Assembly (NCBI GenBank): GCA_028278345.1 | Contig: JANQEL010000279.1 | Location: 1 to 64,000, forward strand | Direction: 5' to 3' | From: Myxococcota bacterium | GTDB taxonomy: Bacteria > Myxococcota_A > UBA9160 > UBA4427 | Length of the DNA: 64,000 nt | Shown here: positions 9,410 through 16,803 of the stretch, piece after piece | Position numbering within the stretch: position 1 is the first letter of the stretch | Layout: each line of letters begins with the position of its first letter | The notes under the pieces: generated by a model | What the model was told of the DNA's origin: nothing | Databases searched by the model: none | Seen by the model: the letters and a program-made list of their open reading frames with translations, nothing else | Made by a program: the position numbers and the translations under genes

Positions 9410-9810
9410 GGTCGCGTTCCGTCCGCAGCGATCGGCCCGCTCTTGTTCGGAAGGGGAATCACCTGGTCGGGCGTGCCGAAGCCGAGCTTGCGCGCCTCCG
9501 CAGCCAGACGGGTCGGCTCGCGCTGACGGAGCAGTTCGACGGTGACCTTCTGCTTGTGATCACTCAGCGCCTGCACTTCGGCCATCGCTTCGGCGGCGGC
9601 GTAGCGCATGCGAACGACGTCCATCCGCAACCACACCAGACCCAGCGCGCACACCACGACGGCGACGATCACGGGAACCAGGGCGGCGTTGCGATGGCGC
9701 TTGCGACGCGGCGCCATGTCGAGACCGATCAGGTCGAGGCGGCCTTCGGGTTCGCGCTTGCCGCGCGCCCAATCGGGCAGCCGATTCTCGAAGAATTCCG
9801 CGAAACTCAC
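9406..9810 (-). CDS. ftsL: FtsL-like divisome bitopic protein
   Basis: Small single-pass membrane protein expected to act in the FtsQLB-type divisome subcomplex. The 134 residues have a basic cytoplasmic N-terminus (PRRKRHRNA), one hydrophobic helix (about 44-61) and a short periplasmic coiled-coil-like stretch ending LAAEARKLGFGTPDQVIPLP, which resembles the conserved end of FtsL. The assignment rests on size, topology and position between rsmH and ftsI; FtsL is poorly conserved in sequence. Both ends overlap the neighbouring genes by four bases. Confidence 0.85.
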   Translation of the reverse strand: MSFAEFFENRLPDWARGKREPEGRLDLIGLDMAPRRKRHRNAALVPVIVAVVVCALGLVWLRMDVVRMRYAAAEAMAEVQALSDHKQKVTVELLRQREPTRLAAEARKLGFGTPDQVIPLPNKSGPIAADGTRP

Positions 9811-10820
9811 GCTGCTACTCCCCCGCTCTCGGCCCTTCCCCCGCTCTTGTCCGTTCCCCCGCTCTTGGCAGTTTCCACCCGCTCGGCCGCGCGCAAGCGA
9901 CCGGAGCGCGCACGCGGATTGCGCTTCACCTCGTCATCGGAGGGTTGGACGGGCCGCCTGGTGATGACGCGCAAAGTGATCTGTCCGCCGCAGATGCACA
10001 CGGGTGTGCGGGGCGGGCACGTGCAGCCCTTCGCGGCGTCGCGCAGGGTCTGTTTCACGATGCGGTCTTCGAGGGAGTGATACGCGATCACCACCAGGCG
10101 GCCCCCAGGGCGGAGGACCCGGATTGCAGCGTCGAGGCCTTCGCGCAGCGCGTTCAGTTCATCGTTGACCGCGATGCGCAGTGCTTGGAAGACGAGGGTT
10201 GCGGGGCTGTGCTTGCGACCGCGGCCGATGCCCGCGGACTCGATGACGCGGAGCAGGTCGGCTGCGGTGCGAATCGGATCTTGCTTGCGGGTTTCGACGA
10301 TGGCGCGGGCGAGGCGCTTGCTGCCCGGCAGTTCGCCGTACTCCTGGAACCAGAGCTGGAGTTGGTTCGCGGTGGCGCTGCGCAGCAGGGCGCTCGCCGG
10401 CTCGCCGACCTCCGGGTCCATGCGCATGTCGAGGGGCGTGTCTTCGGCGCCTTCGACTGCGAAACGAAAGCCGCGCTCGCTGGAATCGATCTGATACGAC
10501 GAAACGCCGAGATCGAGCAGCACGCCGTCGACCTGATCGATGTCGAGCTGCGCGAGGATGCGATCGAGATCGCGGAACGAACCGGGCACCACCTGCAGGC
10601 GATCGCCGAAGCGGGCGAGGCGGGTGCGCGCGGCGCTTCGCGCATCGGGGTCGAGATCGATGCCGATCAAGCGACCGTCGGGCGAAGTGGCTTCGAGGAT
10701 CGCTTCGGCGTGACCGCCGCCACCGAGAGTGCCGTCGACGATCGTGGCACCGGGCAACAGGTGCAGGTGTTCGAGGGTTTCTTGCTCGAGAACCGGGCTG
10801 TGTTGGAAATCTAGGGCCAC
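9807..10820 (-). CDS. rsmH: RsmH (MraW), 16S rRNA C1402 N4-methyltransferase
   Basis: SAM-dependent methyltransferase acting on 16S rRNA C1402. Motifs include HSPVLEQETLEHL, the SAM site VDGTLGGGGHAEAIL, LLDLGVSSYQID, ERGFRF and IAYHSLEDRIVK. The frame continues upstream to a TTG at 10886 with further GTG codons, but homologues start close to the HSPVL motif, so I chose the GTG at 10820 (337 residues). The C-terminus ends in three SGG-containing six-residue repeats (KSGGTD, KSGGRA, ESGGVA) encoded by an 18 bp tandem repeat at about 9818-9868. The stop overlaps the ftsL start. Confidence 0.93.
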   Translation of the reverse strand: MALDFQHSPVLEQETLEHLHLLPGATIVDGTLGGGGHAEAILEATSPDGRLIGIDLDPDARSAARTRLARFGDRLQVVPGSFRDLDRILAQLDIDQVDGVLLDLGVSSYQIDSSERGFRFAVEGAEDTPLDMRMDPEVGEPASALLRSATANQLQLWFQEYGELPGSKRLARAIVETRKQDPIRTAADLLRVIESAGIGRGRKHSPATLVFQALRIAVNDELNALREGLDAAIRVLRPGGRLVVIAYHSLEDRIVKQTLRDAAKGCTCPPRTPVCICGGQITLRVITRRPVQPSDDEVKRNPRARSGRLRAAERVETAKSGGTDKSGGRAESGGVAA

Positions 10821-11040
10821 AACAGCCGCCTGCTTGCCGCACCCGCGGATCCCCGCGCGCACGTGTGCCACATGAAGGGCGAGCAAGTACGGGAGTAGAG
10901 AGAGGTGCTGGGGGCCCCAGCTTGCCTACGTCCCAGCGCGTACCCCCCAGTAACCACGCTGGTCCATCAATGGCTTGCCAGGACCACCCAGCCTCTCTAC
11001 AGGAAGAGTCCTCTCTTCCTGTCCCCCAACGGATCTCCCC
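10821..11040 (-). other. mraZ-rsmH intergenic region with a perfect hairpin
   Basis: A gap of about 220 bp between the mraZ stop and the chosen rsmH start, the only sizeable gap inside the otherwise tightly packed cluster. It holds a 10 bp perfect inverted repeat with a four-base loop at 10999-11022 (arm ACAGGAAGAG), 19 bases past the mraZ stop on the transcribed strand. No T-run follows it, so it is not a standard intrinsic terminator. It could be an attenuator or an RNA-processing or stability element. No coding frame was found here. Confidence 0.55.
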
Positions 11041-11484
11041 CTAGCTCGTTGGCGCTTCGTCCACCGAGCGTTGAATCGAATCGAAGTTCTCGACGATGTC
11101 GAGATTGCCGGCGTCGTACGTTGCTGCGTCCCAAATTTCGATGCATTCGAGATTGCCGGCCAAGGTCACTTTGCTTTCCAACTTTGCGTGCGCTCTCAAA
11201 TTGGGCGGCACGAGAATTCGTCCCTGGCTGTCGATGGGGCACTCTGTGGATCCCGAGATGACGAAGCGCGTGTACTTCTGGACTTCCGGCTGCAGCTTCG
11301 ATTTACTCTTCAGTGCCTGTTCGATCTCCAACCAGTCTTCGTATGGGTAAAGCGCCAGGTAGTCCTTGAATCGAGTCAGTATTGGAGGTTTTTCACTACG
11401 GCGAAGGATTTCGTTTCTGAACGCCGCCGGAATGCTGAGTCTGCCTTTGCCGTCGATCGTGTGAACATGCTCGCCGCGAAACAT
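11041..11484 (-). CDS. mraZ: MraZ, transcriptional regulator of the dcw cluster
   Basis: DNA-binding protein with an AbrB/SpoVT-like double fold that represses or modulates its own division/cell-wall cluster. The 147 residues contain both repeats: FRGEHVHTIDGKGRLSIPAAFR near the N-terminus and FVISGSTECPIDSQGRILVPPNLR in the second half. The ATG at 11484 gives the usual MFRG-type start; an in-frame start 30 bases upstream would add a non-conserved extension. Phased TGGGA boxes lie directly upstream. Confidence 0.95.
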   Translation of the reverse strand: MFRGEHVHTIDGKGRLSIPAAFRNEILRRSEKPPILTRFKDYLALYPYEDWLEIEQALKSKSKLQPEVQKYTRFVISGSTECPIDSQGRILVPPNLRAHAKLESKVTLAGNLECIEIWDAATYDAGNLDIVENFDSIQRSVDEAPTS

Positions 11485-11536
11485 TCTCAGATGCCCCCCG
11501 GCTGTGTGTCCCAACGGTCGCTTGCTTGGGCCTTCG

Positions 11537-11602
11537 TCCCACCTCCCGTCTGACGCGATCCACCTTATCCCACCTCATCCCACTTTCCACCCCTTCATCC
11601 CA
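11537..11602 (-). promoter_or_regulatory. MraZ operator: phased TGGGA boxes
   Basis: Reading the minus strand upstream of mraZ, TGGGA occurs at 11602-11598, 11582-11578, 11572-11568 and 11541-11537, with another copy at 11513-11509. The first three lie on a 10 bp grid, and degenerate TGG copies fall between them. MraZ proteins are known to bind direct TGGGN repeats spaced at 10 bp, so this is very probably the autoregulatory operator. An AT-rich tract (about 11611-11632) lies just upstream. I could not identify a convincing -35/-10 pair. Confidence 0.75.
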
Positions 11603-11726
11603 GGGAAAGTCGATTTTTTCGATTTTTTTTGGATACAGGCGTGCGCGTACGCCAGGAAGCAACAAATCACCACCGGATTTCGCTCAGTTTGGGACCTGAG
11701 GTGGGTGGTATGGAGTGGCGTCAGCA

Positions 11727-11889
11727 AGCAGCCGGTTGAAGAACCCTTCGGTCGCCATCCGCGGCCCTTCGACCCGATCTCTGCGTTGCGCAATCACGGC
11801 CGTAGCTATGGCTACGCCCGCGATCACGCGCCTTGATCTCGGGTCGAATGACCACGGCTGGCTCGGTCAGGGTTCCTCAACCGGCTGCT
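11727..11889 (-). repeat. Palindromic element copy 1 (163 bp, terminal inverted repeats)
   Basis: An interspersed element with about 20 bp terminal inverted repeats (left AGCAGCCGGTTGAAGAACCC, right arm complementary except for one base). Imperfect symmetry runs along the whole length, centred on the stem CGTAGC-TATG-GCTACG at 11801-11816, exactly mid-element. A second copy lies at 14822-14983. The right terminus forms the last two bases (AG) of the TAG stop codon of the deacetylase-family gene. No target-site duplication is visible. It has no ORF, so it is a MITE-like or large REP-like element. Confidence 0.8.
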
Positions 11890-12955
11890 ACGCGATGCCG
11901 GAGTAGTGGCCCGAGTGCACGTCTCGAACGGCGCGCACGATGTCGGCCAGGTTGCTTCCATCCGGAATCTCGAGGCGGTTCGAAAGCAGGCTTTCGGGGT
12001 CGTCCTGGAGCATGCCTTCGAGCACCGAAAGGGTGCCTTCGGCCAGCCCCTGGGCCGCATACCCACCTTCGAGAATGAACGCGAGACGCCCGTTGCAGGC
12101 TGTTTCAGCCACTTCCCGCACGATCTGGGTCATCGCGAAATAGCCGGTTCGGGTGATCCCCATCGAGCCGAGCGGGTCGGTCTCGTGGGCGTCGAAACCG
12201 CAGCTCACGAGGATGAAATCGGGGTCGAACTCGAGCGCAGCCGGCGCGAAGAGGTGCTGGAAGACGGCGATGTATTCGTAGTCGCCGCAGCCAGGTGGCA
12301 TGGGAATGTTGAGGGTCGACCCGATTCCCTCCCCGGTGCCGGCCTCGCCCGCGGCGCCGGTCCCGGGATAGAACGGGAATTGATGGGTCGAGACGTAGAG
12401 AATGTCCCGATCCCCCTCGAAGCTGTGCTGGGTGCCGTTCCCATGGTGGACATCCCAGTCCAGGATCAGGATCCGGTCGATCCCGGCCTGCTGCTGGAGG
12501 GCCCGGGCGGCGATCGCGACCCCGTTGAAGAGGCAGAACCCCATGGCGCGGTCGGCTTCGGCGTGGTGGCCCGGCGGGCGCAGGGCCGCGAAGGCCCGGT
12601 CGATCTCGCCGCTGGCGATGCGCAAGGAGAGGTCGACGCAGCTTCCGGCGGCCAGACGGGCCACGTCGAAGCTCGCAGGGGAAACGTAGGTATCGGCGTC
12701 GAGGCGCCCCGGGGCGCTCTTCACCGCGGTTTCGATACTGCGCAGGTGCTCGGCGGAATGCACCGCGAGGATCTCCTCGTCGGTCGCCGCGCGCGGCTGC
12801 AGACGCTCGAGGCTGCCCGGCGCGTGGGCGTCCCACTGGGAGATGGCTTCGCCGACGGCCAGCAGCCGAGCCGGCTTCTCGGGATGGCCGTCGGGCGCGA
12901 CGTGATCGCGAAACCGGGGATCCTCTACGACGTGCATGCGTCGGGTGACGGCCAT
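11888..12955 (-). CDS. Histone deacetylase-family (acetoin utilisation / acetylpolyamine amidohydrolase-like) hydrolase
   Basis: Zinc-dependent deacetylase of the arginase/deacetylase fold, probably cytoplasmic and acting on acetyl-lysine or acetylated small amines; the substrate cannot be told from sequence. The 355 residues show HPEKPARL, RPPGHHAEADRAMGFC (catalytic His pair), LDWDVHHGNGTQ (zinc Asp and His), YPGTGAAGEAG and SCGFDAHETDPLG (second zinc Asp). The start is uncertain: ATG at 12955 was chosen, ATG at 12937 (MHVVEDPRF) is possible, and neither has a strong ribosome site. The TAG stop is completed by the terminal repeat of the adjacent palindromic element. Confidence 0.88.
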   Translation of the reverse strand: MAVTRRMHVVEDPRFRDHVAPDGHPEKPARLLAVGEAISQWDAHAPGSLERLQPRAATDEEILAVHSAEHLRSIETAVKSAPGRLDADTYVSPASFDVARLAAGSCVDLSLRIASGEIDRAFAALRPPGHHAEADRAMGFCLFNGVAIAARALQQQAGIDRILILDWDVHHGNGTQHSFEGDRDILYVSTHQFPFYPGTGAAGEAGTGEGIGSTLNIPMPPGCGDYEYIAVFQHLFAPAALEFDPDFILVSCGFDAHETDPLGSMGITRTGYFAMTQIVREVAETACNGRLAFILEGGYAAQGLAEGTLSVLEGMLQDDPESLLSNRLEIPDGSNLADIVRAVRDVHSGHYSGIA

Positions 12956-13020
12956 GACGCACGATGGTATCTGATCGTTCACTCGAGGTGGCAATGAGTT
13001 GCAGGGAACGGGGGTAGGGC

Positions 13021-13977
13021 GTGTCGATTGGCGATCTTCCGCAAGACGTCGTGAACCGCCTGCGCGAGGCGAGTCGCGGTCTTTCCCGCGAGATCCGCTC
13101 CCAGCAGCGGCGCGCCCTGCGCCCCGATCGCGAAACCGAGAGCGGCAGCGAGTGGAACACCCTCTTCGATGAGCTGCGCGGGCGCATCGGTTCACTCGGT
13201 CCGTTCAAGGAGAGCGAGGGCGACCGCGAAGTCGACGATTTCGGGCTGCGCAGCGACTTCGTCGAACGCATCCTGCCGCTATTCGACTTCCTGTTCGATC
13301 GCTATTGGCGCGTCGAAGTGAAGAGCGATTGGAACCTGCCCGCGCGCGGCCCCGTGCTGCTGGTTGGCAACCGCGCCGGCGTGCTTCCGTGGGATGGCAT
13401 GATGCTCTCCCACGCGGCCAGTCGGCTCTTCGACGATCACGCCCGCCCGCGCTTCCTGGTCGAACCGGAGGTGTGGAAGCTTCCCTTTGCTCGCGTCCAA
13501 CTCGCGCGCGTGGGTGGCGTGAAGGTGAGCGCCGAGAACTACGAGGAACTCACCAGTGCGGGGCATTCGGTGGTCCACTTCCCGGAAGGCGCGCGCGGGG
13601 TGCTGCATTCGTTCCGGGAGCGCTATCAGGTGGGGCCGTTCAAGCGCCTCGAGGTACTCGAAGCAGCCCTCGGGCGCGGGGTGCGGATCGTGCCGGTCGG
13701 CATCGTGGGCGCCGAGGAGGCGGTTCCGCGCCTCGGCGATGCGCGCATCCTCTCGCGCTTGATCGCACGCGAGATCGACGCACCCATCCTCCCCATGACA
13801 CCGACTTTTCCCCTGCTCGGGCCGATGGGGCTCCTGCCGTTGCCTTCGCGTTGGGTGATCGCCTTCGGCGCGCCGATCGAGGGCGGGCAGGTGGAGCAGG
13901 TCGCAGAAGCCCTGCGCGAAGAGGTGCAGGGCCTGGTCGAGGAGGGGCTCGACGCGCGTTCGTCGACCTGGCTCTAG
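13021..13977 (+). CDS. PlsC-like acyltransferase, possibly inactive
   Basis: Member of the lysophospholipid/glycerol acyltransferase fold. The 318 residues contain about 95 N-terminal helical, charged residues, then the acyltransferase core: LLVGNRAGVLPWDGMML at the motif I position and VVHFPEGARG at motif III. In most relatives motif I reads NHSGxLPxD with a catalytic His; here Arg replaces that His, so acyl transfer may be impaired or the protein may have another role. The start is GTG at 13021. It diverges from the deacetylase gene by 65 bp and ends 10 bp from the convergent PhaR-like gene. Confidence 0.8.
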   Translation: MSIGDLPQDVVNRLREASRGLSREIRSQQRRALRPDRETESGSEWNTLFDELRGRIGSLGPFKESEGDREVDDFGLRSDFVERILPLFDFLFDRYWRVEVKSDWNLPARGPVLLVGNRAGVLPWDGMMLSHAASRLFDDHARPRFLVEPEVWKLPFARVQLARVGGVKVSAENYEELTSAGHSVVHFPEGARGVLHSFRERYQVGPFKRLEVLEAALGRGVRIVPVGIVGAEEAVPRLGDARILSRLIAREIDAPILPMTPTFPLLGPMGLLPLPSRWVIAFGAPIEGGQVEQVAEALREEVQGLVEEGLDARSSTWL

Positions 13978-13987
13978 CCCGACGGCC

Positions 13988-14740
13988 TCAATCGGCGTCG
14001 AAGTCGCTCGAAGGCGCTTCGGCCTCGGGTTCGCCCCGGGCGAGCACGTCCTGCAGTTCTTCCAGGGCGCGCGCCACGCGTTCGAGGTTCTCGTTCAGGG
14101 CGTCGACGTCCTTGCGCCGCGGCAGGTCGAGCACCTTGAAGACGCGTTCCACCGCGTTCTGGATCGCGCTGTCGAAATCCGGTGAGGCGTAGGCGATCCA
14201 ATCGCCGAGCCCGCGGCGATCGCGTGCGCGTCCACTGGTTGCGCTTCGGCCTCGCTTCTGGCCCCGCGACGCATCACTTCGTCGCTCGGTTCGCGGGCGT
14301 GAAGCAAAGGGCGACTCGCTCGGGTCGATGCGCTCGTCCTCGCGATCGTCTTCGTCGTAGGGATCGCGGTCGTCGTCGCGCGACGATCCACGCCGCCGTT
14401 CGGCGTCGGCCCCCAGGATGCGGCGGAAGCGCTCCTGGATCTCATCGAAGTTGTCGCTCGCGTCGTCGACGCCCTTCTTGAGTACGTCGTAGAGCACGTC
14501 CCCACCGCGCTCCATGATCTGCGAAAGCAACGAAGGCGAGGGATCGCCCTTCGAGCGCGTCGAATCGACCAGGATCTGCGAGAGCGCGACCGAGGTGATG
14601 TCCTCGCCGGTCTCGTTGTCGATCACGCGAACCTCTTCACCCTCGTCGAGGAGTTCGGAGATGCCCTTCAACGTGATGTAACGACTCGAAGCCGTGTTGT
14701 AGAGCTTCCGGTTCGCGTAGCGCTTGATCAGGATCGGCAT
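13988..14740 (-). CDS. PhaR-like polyhydroxyalkanoate regulator
   Basis: Probable DNA- and PHA-granule-binding regulator. The first 65 residues (MPILIKRYANRKLYNT...ITLKGISELLDEGEEVRVID) match the PHB/PHA accumulation regulator DNA-binding domain. Residues about 130-195 are highly charged and low in complexity. The end (VERVFKVLDLPRRKDVDALNENL) forms an amphipathic helix like those of granule-associated proteins. The total is 250 residues. The ATG at 14740 was chosen over an in-frame start 51 bases upstream because the conserved domain starts there. No phaC is in the window, so a role in PHA storage is inferred from the family alone. Confidence 0.83.
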   Translation of the reverse strand: MPILIKRYANRKLYNTASSRYITLKGISELLDEGEEVRVIDNETGEDITSVALSQILVDSTRSKGDPSPSLLSQIMERGGDVLYDVLKKGVDDASDNFDEIQERFRRILGADAERRRGSSRDDDRDPYDEDDREDERIDPSESPFASRPRTERRSDASRGQKRGRSATSGRARDRRGLGDWIAYASPDFDSAIQNAVERVFKVLDLPRRKDVDALNENLERVARALEELQDVLARGEPEAEAPSSDFDAD

Positions 14741-14821
14741 GGGGGTCTCACTGGAAAGCGCGTGGTGGGTGGGGAAGCCGCAAACTAGCACGCGGCCGTT
14801 GCGCCGTCGTGCTTCGACGGG

Positions 14822-14983
14822 AGCAGCCCATTGGAGAACCCTTCGGTCGCCATCCGCAGCCCTTCGGCCCGGCCTCTGTGTTGCGCAACAGCGGCCGTAG
14901 CGGTGCTACGCCCACTGTCACGCGCCTTGATGCCGAGCCGAATGACTACGGCCGGCTCGGTCAGACTTCTCCAACGGGCTGCT
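14822..14983 (-). repeat. Palindromic element copy 2 (162 bp)
   Basis: Second copy of the element at 11727-11889, in the same orientation and nearly the same length. Its termini AGCAGCCCATTGGAGAACCC and the complementary right arm differ from copy 1, but the changes in the two arms largely match each other (TTGG pairs with CCAA, against TTGA with TCAA in copy 1), so symmetry is kept. The centre is CGTAGC-GGT-GCTACG at 14896-14910. The right terminus again supplies the AG of a TAG stop, here of the helical unknown gene. The rest of the 14741-14981 gap would hold the promoter of the PhaR-like gene. Confidence 0.8.
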
Positions 14984-15518
14984 AGCGCTGGATGGGGATC
15001 CTCTGCACGCGCGCCCGGCGCGTCGAGCGCGTGCGCGCGCTCTCGGACTTCGCCCGGTTGGTCCCCGCTTCATTGCGGCCATGGGAAGCCGAACGGTTGC
15101 GCGTCCTGGTCTCCGGGCGAACTCCCAGCTCCCAGAGCACTTCGCGCATGCCCAGGAAGACGCGCAAGACAGCGCGCGCGTCGGGATCGTCCTTCGACCG
15201 CAGCTCCCAACGCTCGACCTCGCGGTCGACCGCCGCGAGCACCGTGTTGATGGCCGCGTTGCGGAAGGAGGGGGCTTCGCCGTTGAGGGTGCGCTCGAGT
15301 TGCTCGAGCAACTTTGCGAGCTCGCCGAGGCTGCGGTGGGTATGGGCCGGCGCACCGAGTACGCCGATGCTCGCGACATCGAGCAGATCCCGCGCGCCCG
15401 CAACGCCTTCGGCGGCCGCGCGCTGCGCGTGATCGAGGGCGCTTTCGAGCGACTCGCGCATCGACGCCTCGTCGCGCGCGGTCGTCGATCTTCGCGTTCG
15501 GCTGCGGGCGGGACTCAT
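14982..15518 (-). CDS. Hypothetical helical protein between phaR-like and arsA-like genes
   Basis: Not recognised. The 178 residues are strongly helical: a basic start (MSPARSRTRRSTTARDE), an amphipathic stretch (MRESLESALDHAQRAAAEGVAGARDLL), a central segment (LLEQLERTLNGEAPSFRNAAINTVLAAVDREVERWE) and a basic, low-complexity tail. The composition recalls phasins or small polymer-associated proteins and the neighbour is PhaR-like, but this is only a suggestion. The ATG at 15518 was chosen; an earlier in-frame start would run into the arsA-like gene. The TAG stop is completed by palindromic element copy 2. Confidence 0.6.
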   Translation of the reverse strand: MSPARSRTRRSTTARDEASMRESLESALDHAQRAAAEGVAGARDLLDVASIGVLGAPAHTHRSLGELAKLLEQLERTLNGEAPSFRNAAINTVLAAVDREVERWELRSKDDPDARAVLRVFLGMREVLWELGVRPETRTRNRSASHGRNEAGTNRAKSESARTRSTRRARVQRIPIQR

Positions 15519-15579
15519 GGGGCCGGCTCGTCGGTGCGCTTTCTGGGGGTTGCGGGGGGTATGGCGAAGTGAAGGTCGT

Positions 15580-16803
15580 TCACTCGGGGCTGGCAAGCGT
15601 TTCTTCGCTGGGCGGGCTCACGCCTTCCACCTCGCCTTCGCGCACGTCCTCGAGGGCGGCTGTGATCTGGTCGAGGGTGTCGAGGTCGTGGACGTCCCGG
15701 CGCTGCTCGCGCACCAGGCGGAAGAAACAACGGTTGCGCTCGGCGCGAAGCCTCAGGGGCTCGACGTTGCGTGCATCCTGGGCCGCGACACGCGCAAAAT
15801 CCCCGACCGCGTCGATGGTCGCCCGGGCCGCGGCGCCGTCGCTGAGGGCAACGGCCAGCCGCTTCGCCTCGGCTTCGGGAACGTCGTCTTCGAGCAGGGC
15901 GTCGGCGGGGGGCGTCTGCGCCGGCCAGCGGTGGATGCGATTGATCACCACCCCGCGCAGTCGGGCCTTCATGTCGACGAGATGTTCGAGGAATTGCTCG
16001 GCGTTGCGCGTCGATTCGCGGGACGGCCCCGCGACCAGCACGAACGCGCTCTTCGGCCCGAGCAGCGTCGCCTCGATGCGCTCCGCCCGACTCTTGAAGC
16101 CCTCCGACAGGTCCTCGATCGCCAACAGGAAGGAAGAGAGATCTTCGAGGAAGCCCACCCCGGTCACGCGTTCGAGCAACTGCAGCACACCCTGGATCGG
16201 TCGCTGGAAGACGCGAACGCTCCAACGCCCCGCCGCCATCGCGGGATGCACCAGCAGTTTCACCAGGCGGCTGTCGAGGAACTCGACCAGGCGCCGCGGC
16301 GCATCGAGGAAGTCGAGGACGTGTTGCGCGGGGGGCGTATCGACGATGACCACGTCGAAGTCACCGCTCTCGGACATCTCGAGCACCTTCTCCATCGCCG
16401 CATACTCACCGCTGCCCGAGAGTGCACCCGAGGCGTGTTGGTAGATCGGATTGTCGAGGATCTGCCGGCGGATCTCGTCGCTCGGCGAGAAGCGTTCGAT
16501 CAGGCCGTCGAAGGTGCGCTTGGGGTCGAGCATCATGGCGGAGAGAGCGACGTCGCCACCCGGGTTCCCGCTGCTCTCGGGCAGGCTGACCCGCCTGGGT
16601 TCGTTGCCCAGGGATTCGATGCCGAGGGCGTCGGCCAGGCGTCGCGCCGGGTCGATCGTCAGCACGAGGGTGCGCAGCCCGCTGCGCGCGGCGAGTAGCC
16701 CGAAGGCCGCAGAAACCGTCGTCTTCCCGACGCCACCGGTGCCGACGCACACCACGATGCGGTGGGAGCGCAGGATCGATTCGGGCGTGACGGCTTCGCT
16801 CAC
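15580..16803 (-). CDS. ArsA/Get3-like ATPase, downstream member of a pair
   Basis: Deviant-Walker P-loop ATPase of the ArsA/Get3/MinD class. The 407 residues show VVCVGTGGVGKTTVSAAFGLL (signature lysine loop) near residues 17-37, LTIDPARRLADALG and DVVIVDTPPAQHVLDFLDAPRRL (switch region). No arsenite-binding cysteine cluster or arsB/arsD partner is visible, so arsenic export is unlikely. The GTG at 16803 overlaps the preceding arsA-like stop (GTGA), pointing to a coupled, possibly heterodimeric pair. Confidence 0.85.
   Translation of the reverse strand: MSEAVTPESILRSHRIVVCVGTGGVGKTTVSAAFGLLAARSGLRTLVLTIDPARRLADALGIESLGNEPRRVSLPESSGNPGGDVALSAMMLDPKRTFDGLIERFSPSDEIRRQILDNPIYQHASGALSGSGEYAAMEKVLEMSESGDFDVVIVDTPPAQHVLDFLDAPRRLVEFLDSRLVKLLVHPAMAAGRWSVRVFQRPIQGVLQLLERVTGVGFLEDLSSFLLAIEDLSEGFKSRAERIEATLLGPKSAFVLVAGPSRESTRNAEQFLEHLVDMKARLRGVVINRIHRWPAQTPPADALLEDDVPEAEAKRLAVALSDGAAARATIDAVGDFARVAAQDARNVEPLRLRAERNRCFFRLVREQRRDVHDLDTLDQITAALEDVREGEVEGVSPPSEETLASPE

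Noticed and set aside
11727-14983. Complete insertion sequence or CRISPR repeats
   Set aside because: The two copies contain no transposase ORF and no regularly spaced short repeats; they are short palindromic elements only.
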